A stretch of 7,654 bases of DNA, taken from contig CAADZW010000151.1 of NCBI GenBank assembly GCA_900753645.1, forward strand, positions 1-7,654, read 5' to 3'. The DNA is from Bacilli bacterium (GTDB lineage: Bacteria; Bacillota_I; Bacilli_A; RF39; UBA660). The translations under genes were made by a program, and so were the position numbers. The notes beneath the pieces were generated by a model that worked only from the letters and a program-made list of their open reading frames with translations, did not search any database and was not told the DNA's origin. How positions within the stretch are numbered: the stretch's first letter is position 1; the number at the start of each line of letters is the position of its first letter. This document shows, in pieces, positions 1 through 6,174 of this stretch.

Positions 1-29
1 GCTAAATATATTATACGAGGAGGAAAATA

Positions 30-878
30 ATGAAAAATATAATTGAAGTTAAAAATCTAAATAAAACTTATCCTAATTTTAAAATAGATAATGTAAGTTT
101 AAATATACCGAAAGGAAGTATCATCGGACTTGTCGGTCAAAATGGAGCCGGAAAAACAACTTTAATTAAATTATTATTGGAAATTATTTGTAGGGATAGT
201 GGTCAAATTAGAATTTTTGGTAATGATAAAATAAGTGAAATAAAAAAAGATATTGGTGTTGTTTTAGATGAATCGTTTTTTCCAGAAATTTTAAAAATAA
301 ATGACATTAAAACAATTATGAAAAATATATATTCTAATTGGGATAATGATTTATTTGAAAAATACTTACAAAAATTTAAATTAACAAACAATCAACCATT
401 AAAAGAATTATCTAAAGGCATGCGTAAAAAATTAGAAATTATAACAGCTTTATCACACCATCCTAAGCTTTTAATATTGGATGAACCAACTAGTGGCTTA
501 GATCCGATTGTTAGGAATGAAATTTTAGATATATTTCGGGAATTTATCGAAAATGGCCAAAATAGCATTTTGTTTTCTTCGCATATTACTAGCGATTTAG
601 AAAATATTGCTGATTATATTGTTTTCATTAACGAAGGTAAGATCGTTTTTGATAAAACAACTGATGAGATTATTTCTGATTATGGAATAATTAAATGCAG
701 TGATGTTGATTATACAAAAATAGATAAGAAAGACATTTTAAGTATGATTAAAGATAAATATAGTTATCAAGTGTTGGTAAGTAATCGCAAGAAATATCAA
801 GATAAAAAATTCAATTTGGTTGTTGATAAGGTTAAAATTGAAGATATCATGTTAATAATTGTGAAAGGAGAAAAATAA
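30..878 (+). CDS. ABC transporter ATP-binding protein, YtrB/BcrA-type
   Basis: This 282-aa cytoplasmic ATPase would energise the membrane protein encoded immediately downstream. Seen: Walker A at residues 36-44 (GQNGAGKTT), a variant signature LSKGM at 127-131, Walker B LLILDEP at 147-153 with catalytic Glu152, D-loop SGLD at 155-158 and switch His185. The Q-loop position reads VVLDES (about 77-82) instead of the usual Q-containing motif. That variant, together with the downstream SHITSDLENIADYI stretch (184-197), is typical of the YtrB-like subfamily. Residues 215-282 form a poorly conserved C-terminal extension. An AGGAGG Shine-Dalgarno at 19-24 supports the start. The stop overlaps the permease start (TAATG), so the two are translationally coupled. 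Relatives often lie next to a GntR-type regulator, but any such gene would be outside the window. The substrate is unknown; peptide or antibiotic export and envelope-stress roles are both known in the family. Confidence 0.93.
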   Translation: MKNIIEVKNLNKTYPNFKIDNVSLNIPKGSIIGLVGQNGAGKTTLIKLLLEIICRDSGQIRIFGNDKISEIKKDIGVVLDESFFPEILKINDIKTIMKNIYSNWDNDLFEKYLQKFKLTNNQPLKELSKGMRKKLEIITALSHHPKLLILDEPTSGLDPIVRNEILDIFREFIENGQNSILFSSHITSDLENIADYIVFINEGKIVFDKTTDEIISDYGIIKCSDVDYTKIDKKDILSMIKDKYSYQVLVSNRKKYQDKKFNLVVDKVKIEDIMLIIVKGEK

Positions 879-1528
879 TGAAAGGGCTAATTTTAAAAGA
901 TTTATTGATTATTAAAAATCAAATGAAAAGTTTACTTATTATTATGGCATTATTTGTATTTTTATCGATTGTTAACAAAGAATTTTCCTTTATTTTGTTT
1001 ATCGTTCCTTTTTATATGATTATGATTTTAATTACAACTTTAAGTTATGATGAATTTAATCACTGGGATACTTATTGCAATACTTTACCTTTCAGTCGTA
1101 AAGATATTGTTAAAGCAAAATATTTGTTATTTAATTTATGTAATATATTTTTATTAGCTATAGGTTTGTTAGTATCAGTAATCACACCTTTATTTATGAA
1201 TATTACTTTTGAAAGTTTATTTTCTAGTATCATTGGTACTATGTTAGGTATCTCACTTGTAATTTCCTTATTAATTCCTTTTTATTATAAATATGGTTCA
1301 CAAAAGGGGAGAATAATGTTATTCGTTTTCATCATGTTATTAGCATTGATTATTGGTGGTTTATTTAAAATATTTGAACATTTTAATTTTGATTTACTTG
1401 CTATTATCAATAAATTAGAAAGTGTCAACTTTATAATTATAATCTTCGCTATACTATTAATCATTTTTATGATGATTTATATTTCTTATCGGATATCTTG
1501 TCACATTTATAGAAAAAAGGAATTTTAA
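878..1528 (+). CDS. ABC-2 type transporter permease (ABC2_membrane_5-like)
   Basis: This 216-aa integral membrane protein is the likely partner of the preceding ATPase; a dimer of each would make a complete exporter. I count six hydrophobic segments, at about 16-32, 37-56, 83-103, 115-135, 145-165 and 184-206. The family hallmark lies between helices 2 and 3: an acidic-aromatic stretch (YDEFNHWD, 57-64) followed by LPFSRKDIVKAKYL (70-83). A second conserved patch, PFYYKYGSQKGR (134-145), follows helix 4. The basic C-terminus (YRKKEF) suggests a cytoplasmic end. AAAGGAG sits just upstream of the ATG, inside the end of the ATPase gene. The hairpin terminator after the stop suggests that this is the last gene of its transcript. 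The family is clear but the cargo cannot be read from the sequence. Confidence 0.9.
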   Translation: MKGLILKDLLIIKNQMKSLLIIMALFVFLSIVNKEFSFILFIVPFYMIMILITTLSYDEFNHWDTYCNTLPFSRKDIVKAKYLLFNLCNIFLLAIGLLVSVITPLFMNITFESLFSSIIGTMLGISLVISLLIPFYYKYGSQKGRIMLFVFIMLLALIIGGLFKIFEHFNFDLLAIINKLESVNFIIIIFAILLIIFMMIYISYRISCHIYRKKEF

Positions 1529-1534
1529 ATTATT

Positions 1535-1578
1535 AAAAATATGATGTTGTGGAAATAAATTATGCATCATATTTTTTT
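1535..1578 (+). terminator. Rho-independent terminator after the ABC exporter
   Basis: A perfect 12-bp inverted repeat has arms AAAAATATGATG (1535-1546) and CATCATATTTTT (1565-1576), an 18-nt loop, and a T-run at 1572-1578. It begins 7 nt after the permease stop. The stem has only three G-C pairs, so it may be leaky. The A-run at the start of the left arm would give a T-run on the other strand, so it could act in both directions, but no opposing gene is present. Confidence 0.7.
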
Positions 1579-1603
1579 GTTTAATATTTTTTATAATAAG
1601 CGC

Positions 1604-1632
1604 TTAATTTGTCTTAATATCTATGATATAAT
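1604..1632 (+). promoter_or_regulatory. Probable sigma-A promoter for the VanZ genes
   Basis: A perfect -10 box TATAAT (1627-1632) lies 17 nt downstream of a weak -35-like TTAATT (1604-1609). Transcription would start near 1639, giving a leader of about 90 nt before the VanZ-RDD gene. A second TATAAT at 1592-1597 has no convincing -35. In DNA this AT-rich, -10 matches are common, so the call rests mainly on its position between a terminator and the next gene. Confidence 0.45.
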
Positions 1633-1695
1633 AAATTACAGTGATAAGATGTAAAAATTATAATTACTAAAGATTATTATTAAAGAGAATTTATG

Positions 1696-1724
1696 AAAGG
1701 AGGATAACTAGCCTTAAACTAGTT
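1696..1724 (+). promoter_or_regulatory. Distant Shine-Dalgarno plus hairpin in the VanZ-RDD leader
   Basis: A very strong ribosome binding site, AAAGGAGG (1696-1703), is 29 nt from the ATG at 1733, too far for normal use. Between them is a perfect inverted repeat: AACTAG (1706-1711), a 7-nt loop, then CTAGTT (1719-1724). Folding it would leave 10 nt between the Shine-Dalgarno and the ATG, a workable distance. An in-frame TGA at 1727-1729 rules out any earlier start for this gene, and no other Shine-Dalgarno is close to 1733. The motif also lies inside a four-codon mini-ORF (1693-1707, MKGG). That the hairpin bridges the gap is inference. Confidence 0.5.
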
Positions 1725-1732
1725 TTTGATGT

Positions 1733-2896
1733 ATGAGTTATATTGTAGCAATTAAAACAGCTGTTTTTGCGTTTCCTATTTTAGCTTTTCTATTTACAAT
1801 TCCTTTTATTTTAAATCAATACCATAAATATGGGGCGATTCATTATTTTCGAGTTTTAATAATTTACTCATTTATTCTTTATTTAATAACAGCTTATTTT
1901 TTAGTTATTTTACCGCTTCCTTCTTTTGAAGAGGTAGCCAATATGACTGGCCCAACTACGCAATTAATTCCTTTTTCTTTTGTTGGTGATATTATTAAAA
2001 GTGCTGGTGAAATTACTGATTTTAATGCGTTTATTAATTTCTTTAAATCTTCTAGTGTTTATGTCGCTTTATTTAATATCGTCTTAACTGTTCCTTTTGG
2101 CATGTATTTACGCTATCATTTTAAATGTAGTTTAAAGAAAACCTTTTTCTTATCTTTTTTATTAAGTTTATTTTTTGAACTTACCCAACTTAGTGGTTTA
2201 TATTTTATTTATCCAAGAGCATATCGTTTATTTGATGTTGATGATTTGATTTTAAATACTTTAGGTGGTGTTTTAGGCTATTTTCTACTAGGATTATTTA
2301 AAGGAATTTTACCAAGTCGTGATAAAATCGACGAAGAGTCGCTAATTAAAGGAACTAAAGTATCGGGATTAAGAAGAATAACATTATTTTTCTTAGATAT
2401 TTTTCTTTATTTAATTTTAGTGATCTTAGTTGGAATCTTTGTTAAAAATTATCCATTTATTATTGCAGCAGTTATTTACTATGTTATTATTCCAACCATT
2501 TGGAAAGGAAAGACAATCGGAAGTAAATTTTTAAATGTTAAAATAACTTATGATCGTTTTAATTTTATTAAAAATATTTTAAGATTAGTTTTTCTTTATT
2601 TATATTATTTTCAAGTACCAATCTTACTATTTGTTTTTGCTATGTCGATTGTCAATCATTTAAATTTAAGTAATTATTTAACTATTTTTGTTTATTTAGG
2701 TGTATTTTTGTTTATTTGTTTCTTTTATTTAATCAATGTTATTTTAATTTTAAAAAATAGAACCATATTTTACGATAAACTTTTTAAGACTAAATATGAA
2801 AGCACAATTATATTGCCTAAATCTAAAGAAAAAATAGAGGATAATGAAAATAAAACTAATGGGCATTGTGATAGGGAAAAATATGAAAATGAATAA
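1733..2896 (+). CDS. VanZ-RDD fusion membrane protein
   Basis: This 387-aa polytopic membrane protein joins two domains. Residues 1-190 are VanZ-like: hydrophobic segments at about 8-28, 41-61, 108-126, 136-156 and 176-190, the QLIPF turn (77-81), NIVLTVPFG (115-123), Glu149 and Gln152 in FELTQ, and DVDDLILNTLGG (168-179). Residues 211-356 are an RDD domain: Arg214/Arg215, Asp222, the GKTIGSKF loop (259-266) and Asp348 in the late RTIFYDKL motif, so the residues that name the domain are present. The C-terminal 25 or so residues are a charged, poorly conserved tail. VanZ of Tn1546 gives low-level teicoplanin resistance by an unclear mechanism, and RDD proteins have been linked to transport; the role of this fusion is not known. 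It overlaps the next VanZ gene, so the two are probably cotranscribed. The start at 1733 is forced by the stop codon just upstream. Confidence 0.88.
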   Translation: MSYIVAIKTAVFAFPILAFLFTIPFILNQYHKYGAIHYFRVLIIYSFILYLITAYFLVILPLPSFEEVANMTGPTTQLIPFSFVGDIIKSAGEITDFNAFINFFKSSSVYVALFNIVLTVPFGMYLRYHFKCSLKKTFFLSFLLSLFFELTQLSGLYFIYPRAYRLFDVDDLILNTLGGVLGYFLLGLFKGILPSRDKIDEESLIKGTKVSGLRRITLFFLDIFLYLILVILVGIFVKNYPFIIAAVIYYVIIPTIWKGKTIGSKFLNVKITYDRFNFIKNILRLVFLYLYYFQVPILLFVFAMSIVNHLNLSNYLTIFVYLGVFLFICFFYLINVILILKNRTIFYDKLFKTKYESTIILPKSKEKIEDNENKTNGHCDREKYENE

Positions 2897-3623
2897 ATTA
2901 ATAAATGGTAAATCTAAAATAATTATCTTTAGTTATTTAATAGTGTTTTTATCTGTGACAATCTTTTTAATAGCAATTTTCAGTAAAAATCGAACGATTT
3001 CTTATCTGTTATCTTTGATCTTTTTTGTGGTTTTAGCAATATTGATATTTATTCAAGGCATAATTGTCAATAAAAAAGATAATTATATTAAAAACATTAA
3101 CCTTTATATTGGTTTATATTTTATTTTACTGTTTAATTTAACGTTCTTTTTAAAACGTTCAACAGTTGACATTTTTAATTTAGAAAAGATGCAAGAAAGC
3201 ATTAATTTAATCCCTTTTAAAACAATTAGTTCATTTATAAATAATGATTTAAACAGTCTAACACTATATAACTTATTAGGAAATTTAACCGCTTTTGTTC
3301 CATTATCTTTTTTACTTTTACTAAAAGATGAAAAATATAAAAAACTAAAAAATCAATTAACATTTTTATTTGTAGCTGTTTTCATCGTTGAAGTGTTGCA
3401 GTTATTATTAGGAGTTGGTGTTTTTGATATTGATGATATTATTCTAAACATTGGTGGTTGTTTATTATTTGTAATGATTACAAGTAAATTAATCACTAAG
3501 ATCAAATTTATTTTTTACTCTGATTTTAAAATGAGTAAAACAATTAAGTACATTTTATTTGGATTTGTGTTATTAGCAATTATTCTTTTTGATATCTTTT
3601 TCCTTTTGATCTTATGGCATTAG
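2883..3623 (+). CDS. VanZ family membrane protein
   Basis: A stand-alone VanZ-family protein of 246 aa from the chosen start, with about seven hydrophobic segments (12-34, 39-62, 72-90, 128-147, 159-177, 186-203 and 223-244). Core VanZ features are visible: NLIPF (108-112), LLGNLTAFVPLSF (132-144), Glu170 and Gln173 in VEVLQ, and DIDDIILNIGG (182-192). It overlaps the end of the VanZ-RDD gene by 14 nt. Three in-frame ATGs compete: 2844, 2883 and 2889. I chose 2883 because AGGG at 2873-2876 is spaced 6 nt from it. The GAGG before 2844 is only 3 nt away, and that start would add a 13-residue leader before the lysine-rich N-terminus usual for this type of protein. It may modify or sense the cell envelope, but no function can be read directly. 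No convincing terminator follows it. Confidence 0.85.
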   Translation: MKMNKLINGKSKIIIFSYLIVFLSVTIFLIAIFSKNRTISYLLSLIFFVVLAILIFIQGIIVNKKDNYIKNINLYIGLYFILLFNLTFFLKRSTVDIFNLEKMQESINLIPFKTISSFINNDLNSLTLYNLLGNLTAFVPLSFLLLLKDEKYKKLKNQLTFLFVAVFIVEVLQLLLGVGVFDIDDIILNIGGCLLFVMITSKLITKIKFIFYSDFKMSKTIKYILFGFVLLAIILFDIFFLLILWH

Positions 3624-3674
3624 ATAATATATATTTGTGAATTACTGTAAATAAGAACTATATTTTTAAATCAA

Positions 3675-3696
3675 ATCGTTGACTAAATCAAACGAT
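3675..3696. promoter_or_regulatory. Inverted repeat overlapping the -35 of the metal/Fe-S operon
   Basis: ATCGTT (3675-3680) and AACGAT (3691-3696) form a perfect 6-bp inverted repeat with a 10-nt spacer. It spans the TTGACT -35 box. One helical turn separates the inner ends of the arms, as expected for a dimeric regulator. The arms are short, so chance is possible. Confidence 0.3.
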
Positions 3697-3707
3697 AATT
3701 GTATAAT
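3679..3707 (+). promoter_or_regulatory. Sigma-A promoter of the ZIP-Fe-S-gpmA-TetR-CDF operon
   Basis: TTGACT (3679-3684), a 17-nt spacer and a perfect TATAAT (3702-3707) make the best promoter in the window, with one mismatch to consensus. Transcription should start around 3713-3716, giving a short leader of about 35 nt before the ZIP gene at 3750. Two inverted repeats overlap or adjoin it, suggesting tight control. Confidence 0.8.
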
Positions 3708-3709
3708 TA

Positions 3710-3729
3710 ATATGAAAAATATTTCATAT
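3710..3729. promoter_or_regulatory. Palindromic operator candidate at the transcription start
   Basis: ATATGAAA (3710-3717) and TTTCATAT (3722-3729) are perfect 8-bp inverted arms around a 4-nt centre. The palindrome begins three bases after the -10 box and covers the expected start site, a standard place for repressor binding. The TetR protein encoded in the same operon is the natural candidate. A Fur- or Rrf2-type regulator acting from elsewhere is the alternative. Confidence 0.5.
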
Positions 3730-3749
3730 AATAAATCGAGGTGAGATAG

Positions 3750-4526
3750 ATGAATACTTTAATTGGTGTATTAATTCCTTTTATCGGTACAACTTTAGGA
3801 GCAGCTTGTGTATATTTATTAAAGGATAAATTAAATAATCGATTAGAAAAGTTTTTATTAGGTTTTGCATCTGGTGTTATGATAGCAGCTAGTATTTGGT
3901 CACTTTTGATTCCATCTATCAATTCCGCCGAACAAAGTGGTCAGATTGGATGGGTACCAGCTAGTGTTGGCTTTATATTAGGTGTTATTTTTCTTCTCGT
4001 TTTAGATTATATTATTCCTCATTTACACAAAGATAGTAATGTTCAGGAAGGTCCAAAATCTAATTTTAAGAAAACGACCATGCTAATGCTAGCGGTAACT
4101 TTGCACAATATTCCTGAAGGTTTGGCTGTCGGAGTTGTATTTGCCGGATTAATTGCTGGTAATAATATTATCACTTTAGCTGGAGCGTTAGCGTTAAGTG
4201 TTGGAATAGCTTTGCAGAACTTTCCCGAAGGAGCGATCATATCACTTCCTTTGAAAGCTGAAGGATTATCAAAAAATAAATCATTTCTTTATGGAATGTT
4301 ATCGGGTATTGTGGAACCGATAGCGGCCATTTTAGCTATCTTATTAACTAATTTTGTCACACCAATCTTACCGTATTTTTTATCATTTGCCGCTGGTGCG
4401 ATGATTTATGTTGTCGTCGAAGAATTGATACCTGATAGTCACAGTGGGGAACACTCGAATTTAAGTGTCATCGGCGTAACTCTTGGTTTTGTTTTGATGA
4501 TGATATTAGATGTCGCATTAGGTTAA
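3750..4526 (+). CDS. ZIP family divalent metal transporter (ZupT/GufA-like)
   Basis: This 258-aa inner-membrane protein should move divalent metal (zinc, iron or manganese) into the cytoplasm. It has eight hydrophobic segments in the usual ZIP pattern, with a short loop (about 91-108) containing HLH before the fourth. The metal-binding residues are all present: His119, Asn120 and Glu123 in HNIPEG (TM4); Gln156, Asn157 and Glu160 in QNFPEG (TM5); and Glu189 in VEP (TM6). They match the binuclear centre of the Bordetella ZIP, except for Asn157 where that protein has Asp. Glu224/Glu225 and Asp229 lie near the C-terminal EELIPDSH motif. GAGGTGA (3738-3744), 5 nt from the ATG, supports the start. 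It is the first gene of its operon, 11 nt before the SufC-like gene, which makes iron a plausible cargo. ZIP selectivity cannot be read from sequence. Confidence 0.93.
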   Translation: MNTLIGVLIPFIGTTLGAACVYLLKDKLNNRLEKFLLGFASGVMIAASIWSLLIPSINSAEQSGQIGWVPASVGFILGVIFLLVLDYIIPHLHKDSNVQEGPKSNFKKTTMLMLAVTLHNIPEGLAVGVVFAGLIAGNNIITLAGALALSVGIALQNFPEGAIISLPLKAEGLSKNKSFLYGMLSGIVEPIAAILAILLTNFVTPILPYFLSFAAGAMIYVVVEELIPDSHSGEHSNLSVIGVTLGFVLMMILDVALG

Positions 4527-4537
4527 GGAGGAATTTT

Positions 4538-5251
4538 ATGTTACAATTAATTGATGTATCATTTAAAAGAGATAATAAACAAATATTGAATCATATCAAT
4601 TTAGAATTAGAAAAGGAAAAATTTTATGTTATAACTGGACCAAATGGTAGTGGGAAGTCGACTTTGGCTAAAATAATTATGGGAATCGAAAAACCTGATA
4701 GCGGTCAAATTCTTTTTGATGGAGTCGATATAACGGAAAAAACGATCGATGAAAGAGCAAAGTTAGGAATAGGTTTTGCTTTTCAACAACCAGTTAATTT
4801 TAAGGGACTAACTGTCTATGAACTACTTAAAGTCGCTGTCAATAAAGAGATAACTAAAAAAGAAGCGTGTGCGATTTTATCGAAAGTTGGTTTATGTGCG
4901 TTAAATTATGTAGATCGTGAAATCAATACATCTTTATCAGGGGGAGAACTAAAAAGAATTGAAATTGCAACAGTAATGGCAAGAAACCCTAAATTAGCTA
5001 TTTTCGATGAGCCAGAAGCCGGAATAGATTTATGGAGCTTTCAGAATTTAACGGAAGTTTTTAAACAAATTCAAGAACAATCGAAAGGAATTACTTTGGT
5101 TATATCTCATCAGGAAAGAATTCTCAACATTGCCGATCAAATAATTTTGTTAGAAGCGGGTCAAATTAAGAAGATTGGCAACAAAAATATTATGCTCGAT
5201 ATTATTCTTCACGAAGAAACTTGTTGCAAAGGAGTGAACATTTGTGAATAA
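4538..5251 (+). CDS. smsC: Fe-S cluster assembly ATPase, SufC-like (SmsC type)
   Basis: This 237-aa soluble ABC ATPase should drive conformational change in the Fe-S scaffold encoded next to it; it has no membrane partner here. Seen: Walker A GPNGSGKST (34-42), Q-loop Gln83/Gln84 in FQQP, signature LSGGE (133-137), Walker B with catalytic Glu158 and switch His191. The stretch after Walker B reads DEPEAGIDLWSF (157-168), where classical SufC has a DSGLDIDAL-like stretch; I recognise this variant from the minimal two-gene SUF-like (SMS) systems of archaea and anaerobic Firmicutes. The C-terminus carries a cysteine cluster (Cys229, Cys230, Cys236), and Cys111 and Cys120 flank the helical subdomain. 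AAGGAGG (4525-4531) is well placed for the ATG. The gene overlaps the scaffold gene by 8 nt, implying coupled synthesis. In automated annotation it would appear as sufC or a generic ABC transporter ATPase. Confidence 0.88.
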   Translation: MLQLIDVSFKRDNKQILNHINLELEKEKFYVITGPNGSGKSTLAKIIMGIEKPDSGQILFDGVDITEKTIDERAKLGIGFAFQQPVNFKGLTVYELLKVAVNKEITKKEACAILSKVGLCALNYVDREINTSLSGGELKRIEIATVMARNPKLAIFDEPEAGIDLWSFQNLTEVFKQIQEQSKGITLVISHQERILNIADQIILLEAGQIKKIGNKNIMLDIILHEETCCKGVNICE

Positions 5252-6161
5252 GACTGACAAAGATTTATTAAATAATGTCTTGGATAACGATTTTTCTAAA
5301 GCTGATTCTTATAATATTAGAAAAAATGGTAAAAGTATTGATCGTAAAACTAATCCTTACATTGATATTGTTTCTAAAGAAGATGGTCGAGGAATCGATA
5401 TTTATGTTAAGGAAAATACATTGTTTGGGATTATCGACATTCCTGTCCTCATTACAGAGAGTGGATTAACTGATGTTGTTTATAATGATTTTCATATTGG
5501 CAAAAACTCCAATGTTATTATCGTTGCTGGTTGTGGTATTCACAATACTAAACATCAAGATTCAAGACATGACGGGATTCATCGCTTTTATTTAGAAGAA
5601 AATTCTAAAGTTAAATATATTGAAAAACATTATGGTAGTGGGAAAGGAAATGGTAAGAAAATTCTAAATCCTGTGACTGAAATCGAAATGAGTAAAGGAT
5701 CTAGTATGACGATGGATTCGACGCAAATTAAAGGTGTCGACAGCACTTTGCGCGTAACTAAAGCCACTTTATATGAAGATACAACTTTAGTAATTAATGA
5801 AAAAATAAAAACACACAAAGATCAATATGCTAAAACTGACTTTATTGTCAATTTAGAAGGTAAAAACGCTAGCTGTCATGTCACTTCAAGATCAGTGGCA
5901 ACAGACAATTCTTATCAGGAATTTACTTCTAATATAATTGGCAATACTAAATCGTTTGCCCATGTTGAATGCGATGCGATTATTCAAGATAAAGCATCAG
6001 TTAAGGCCATTCCCGAAATATACGCTAATGACGTTGATGCTAATTTAATTCACGAAGCAGCAATCGGTAAAATAGCAGGTGCGCAATTAATTAAATTGAT
6101 GTCATTAGGCTTGACAGAAAAAGAAGCCGAAGAAACGATTATTAAAGGTTTTTTAAAATGA
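5244..6161 (+). CDS. smsB: Fe-S cluster scaffold, SufB/SufD-like (SmsB type)
   Basis: This 305-aa protein, starting at GTG, is the probable scaffold on which Fe-S clusters are built with the SufC-like ATPase. It is much shorter than E. coli SufB (495 aa) or SufD and consists mainly of the beta-helix core and C-terminal helices. Its C-terminal part aligns with SufB with one gap: CDAIIQD (243-249) against the strand bearing Cys405, and HEAAIGKI (270-277) against the motif bearing Glu434. So Cys243 and Glu271 are the expected scaffold residues. Other candidates are Cys97 in VAGCGIHN and His100, His104, His109 and His113 nearby. The final [20 protein letters not shown] is the family's SufC-contacting end. 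AAAGGAG (5228-5234) is 9 nt before GTG. With no second paralogue here, a homodimer is likely. No cysteine desulfurase or SufU lies in the window. Confidence 0.88.
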   Translation: MNKTDKDLLNNVLDNDFSKADSYNIRKNGKSIDRKTNPYIDIVSKEDGRGIDIYVKENTLFGIIDIPVLITESGLTDVVYNDFHIGKNSNVIIVAGCGIHNTKHQDSRHDGIHRFYLEENSKVKYIEKHYGSGKGNGKKILNPVTEIEMSKGSSMTMDSTQIKGVDSTLRVTKATLYEDTTLVINEKIKTHKDQYAKTDFIVNLEGKNASCHVTSRSVATDNSYQEFTSNIIGNTKSFAHVECDAIIQDKASVKAIPEIYANDVDANLIHEAAIGKIAGAQLIKLMSLGLTEKEAEETIIKGFLK

Positions 6162-6174
6162 GAGGAGAAATAAA

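Noticed and set aside
1..30. An open frame entering from the left edge and ending in TAA at 28-30, overlapping the ATPase ATG by one base.
   Set aside because: Only nine codons are visible and they include the Shine-Dalgarno. A second frame is also open, so a partial upstream gene, for example a GntR regulator, cannot be supported.
203..391. Minus-strand 62-aa open frame.
   Set aside because: It lies wholly inside the ABC ATPase gene, has no ribosome binding site and resembles no family.
1636..1654. TTACA-N9-TGTAA inverted repeat near the putative start of the VanZ transcript, with a loosely similar AATTAC...ATAAGA stretch at 3641-3655.
   Set aside because: The arms are 5 bp in very AT-rich DNA, the spacer does not fit BlaI/MecI-type sites, and the two copies need a gap to align.
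2844..2882. Upstream ATG that would add 13 residues to the second VanZ protein.
   Set aside because: Its GAGG is only 3 nt away, and the extension does not look like a natural N-terminus. ATG 2883 has better spacing.
3626..3667. AATATA/TATATT repeat followed by a T-run after the second VanZ gene, considered as a terminator.
   Set aside because: The stem is 6 bp of pure A-T with a loop of about 27 nt, so it would not be stable.
3712..3744. Ten-codon ORF (MKNISYNKSR) in the ZIP leader.
   Set aside because: It starts at or before the predicted transcription start and has no ribosome binding site; its bases are better explained by the palindrome.
3707..3922. Minus-strand 71-aa open frame across the ZIP promoter and gene start.
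   Set aside because: It is antisense to a clear ZIP gene and its promoter, with no supporting signals.
4043..4240. Minus-strand 65-aa open frame within the ZIP gene.
   Set aside because: Antisense shadow of a conserved membrane protein gene.
5275..5469. Plus-strand 64-aa open frame within the Fe-S scaffold gene.
   Set aside because: Out-of-frame shadow of a well-conserved gene, with a composition typical of AT-rich frame shifts.
5630..5818. Minus-strand 62-aa open frame within the Fe-S scaffold gene.
   Set aside because: Antisense shadow with no start signals.
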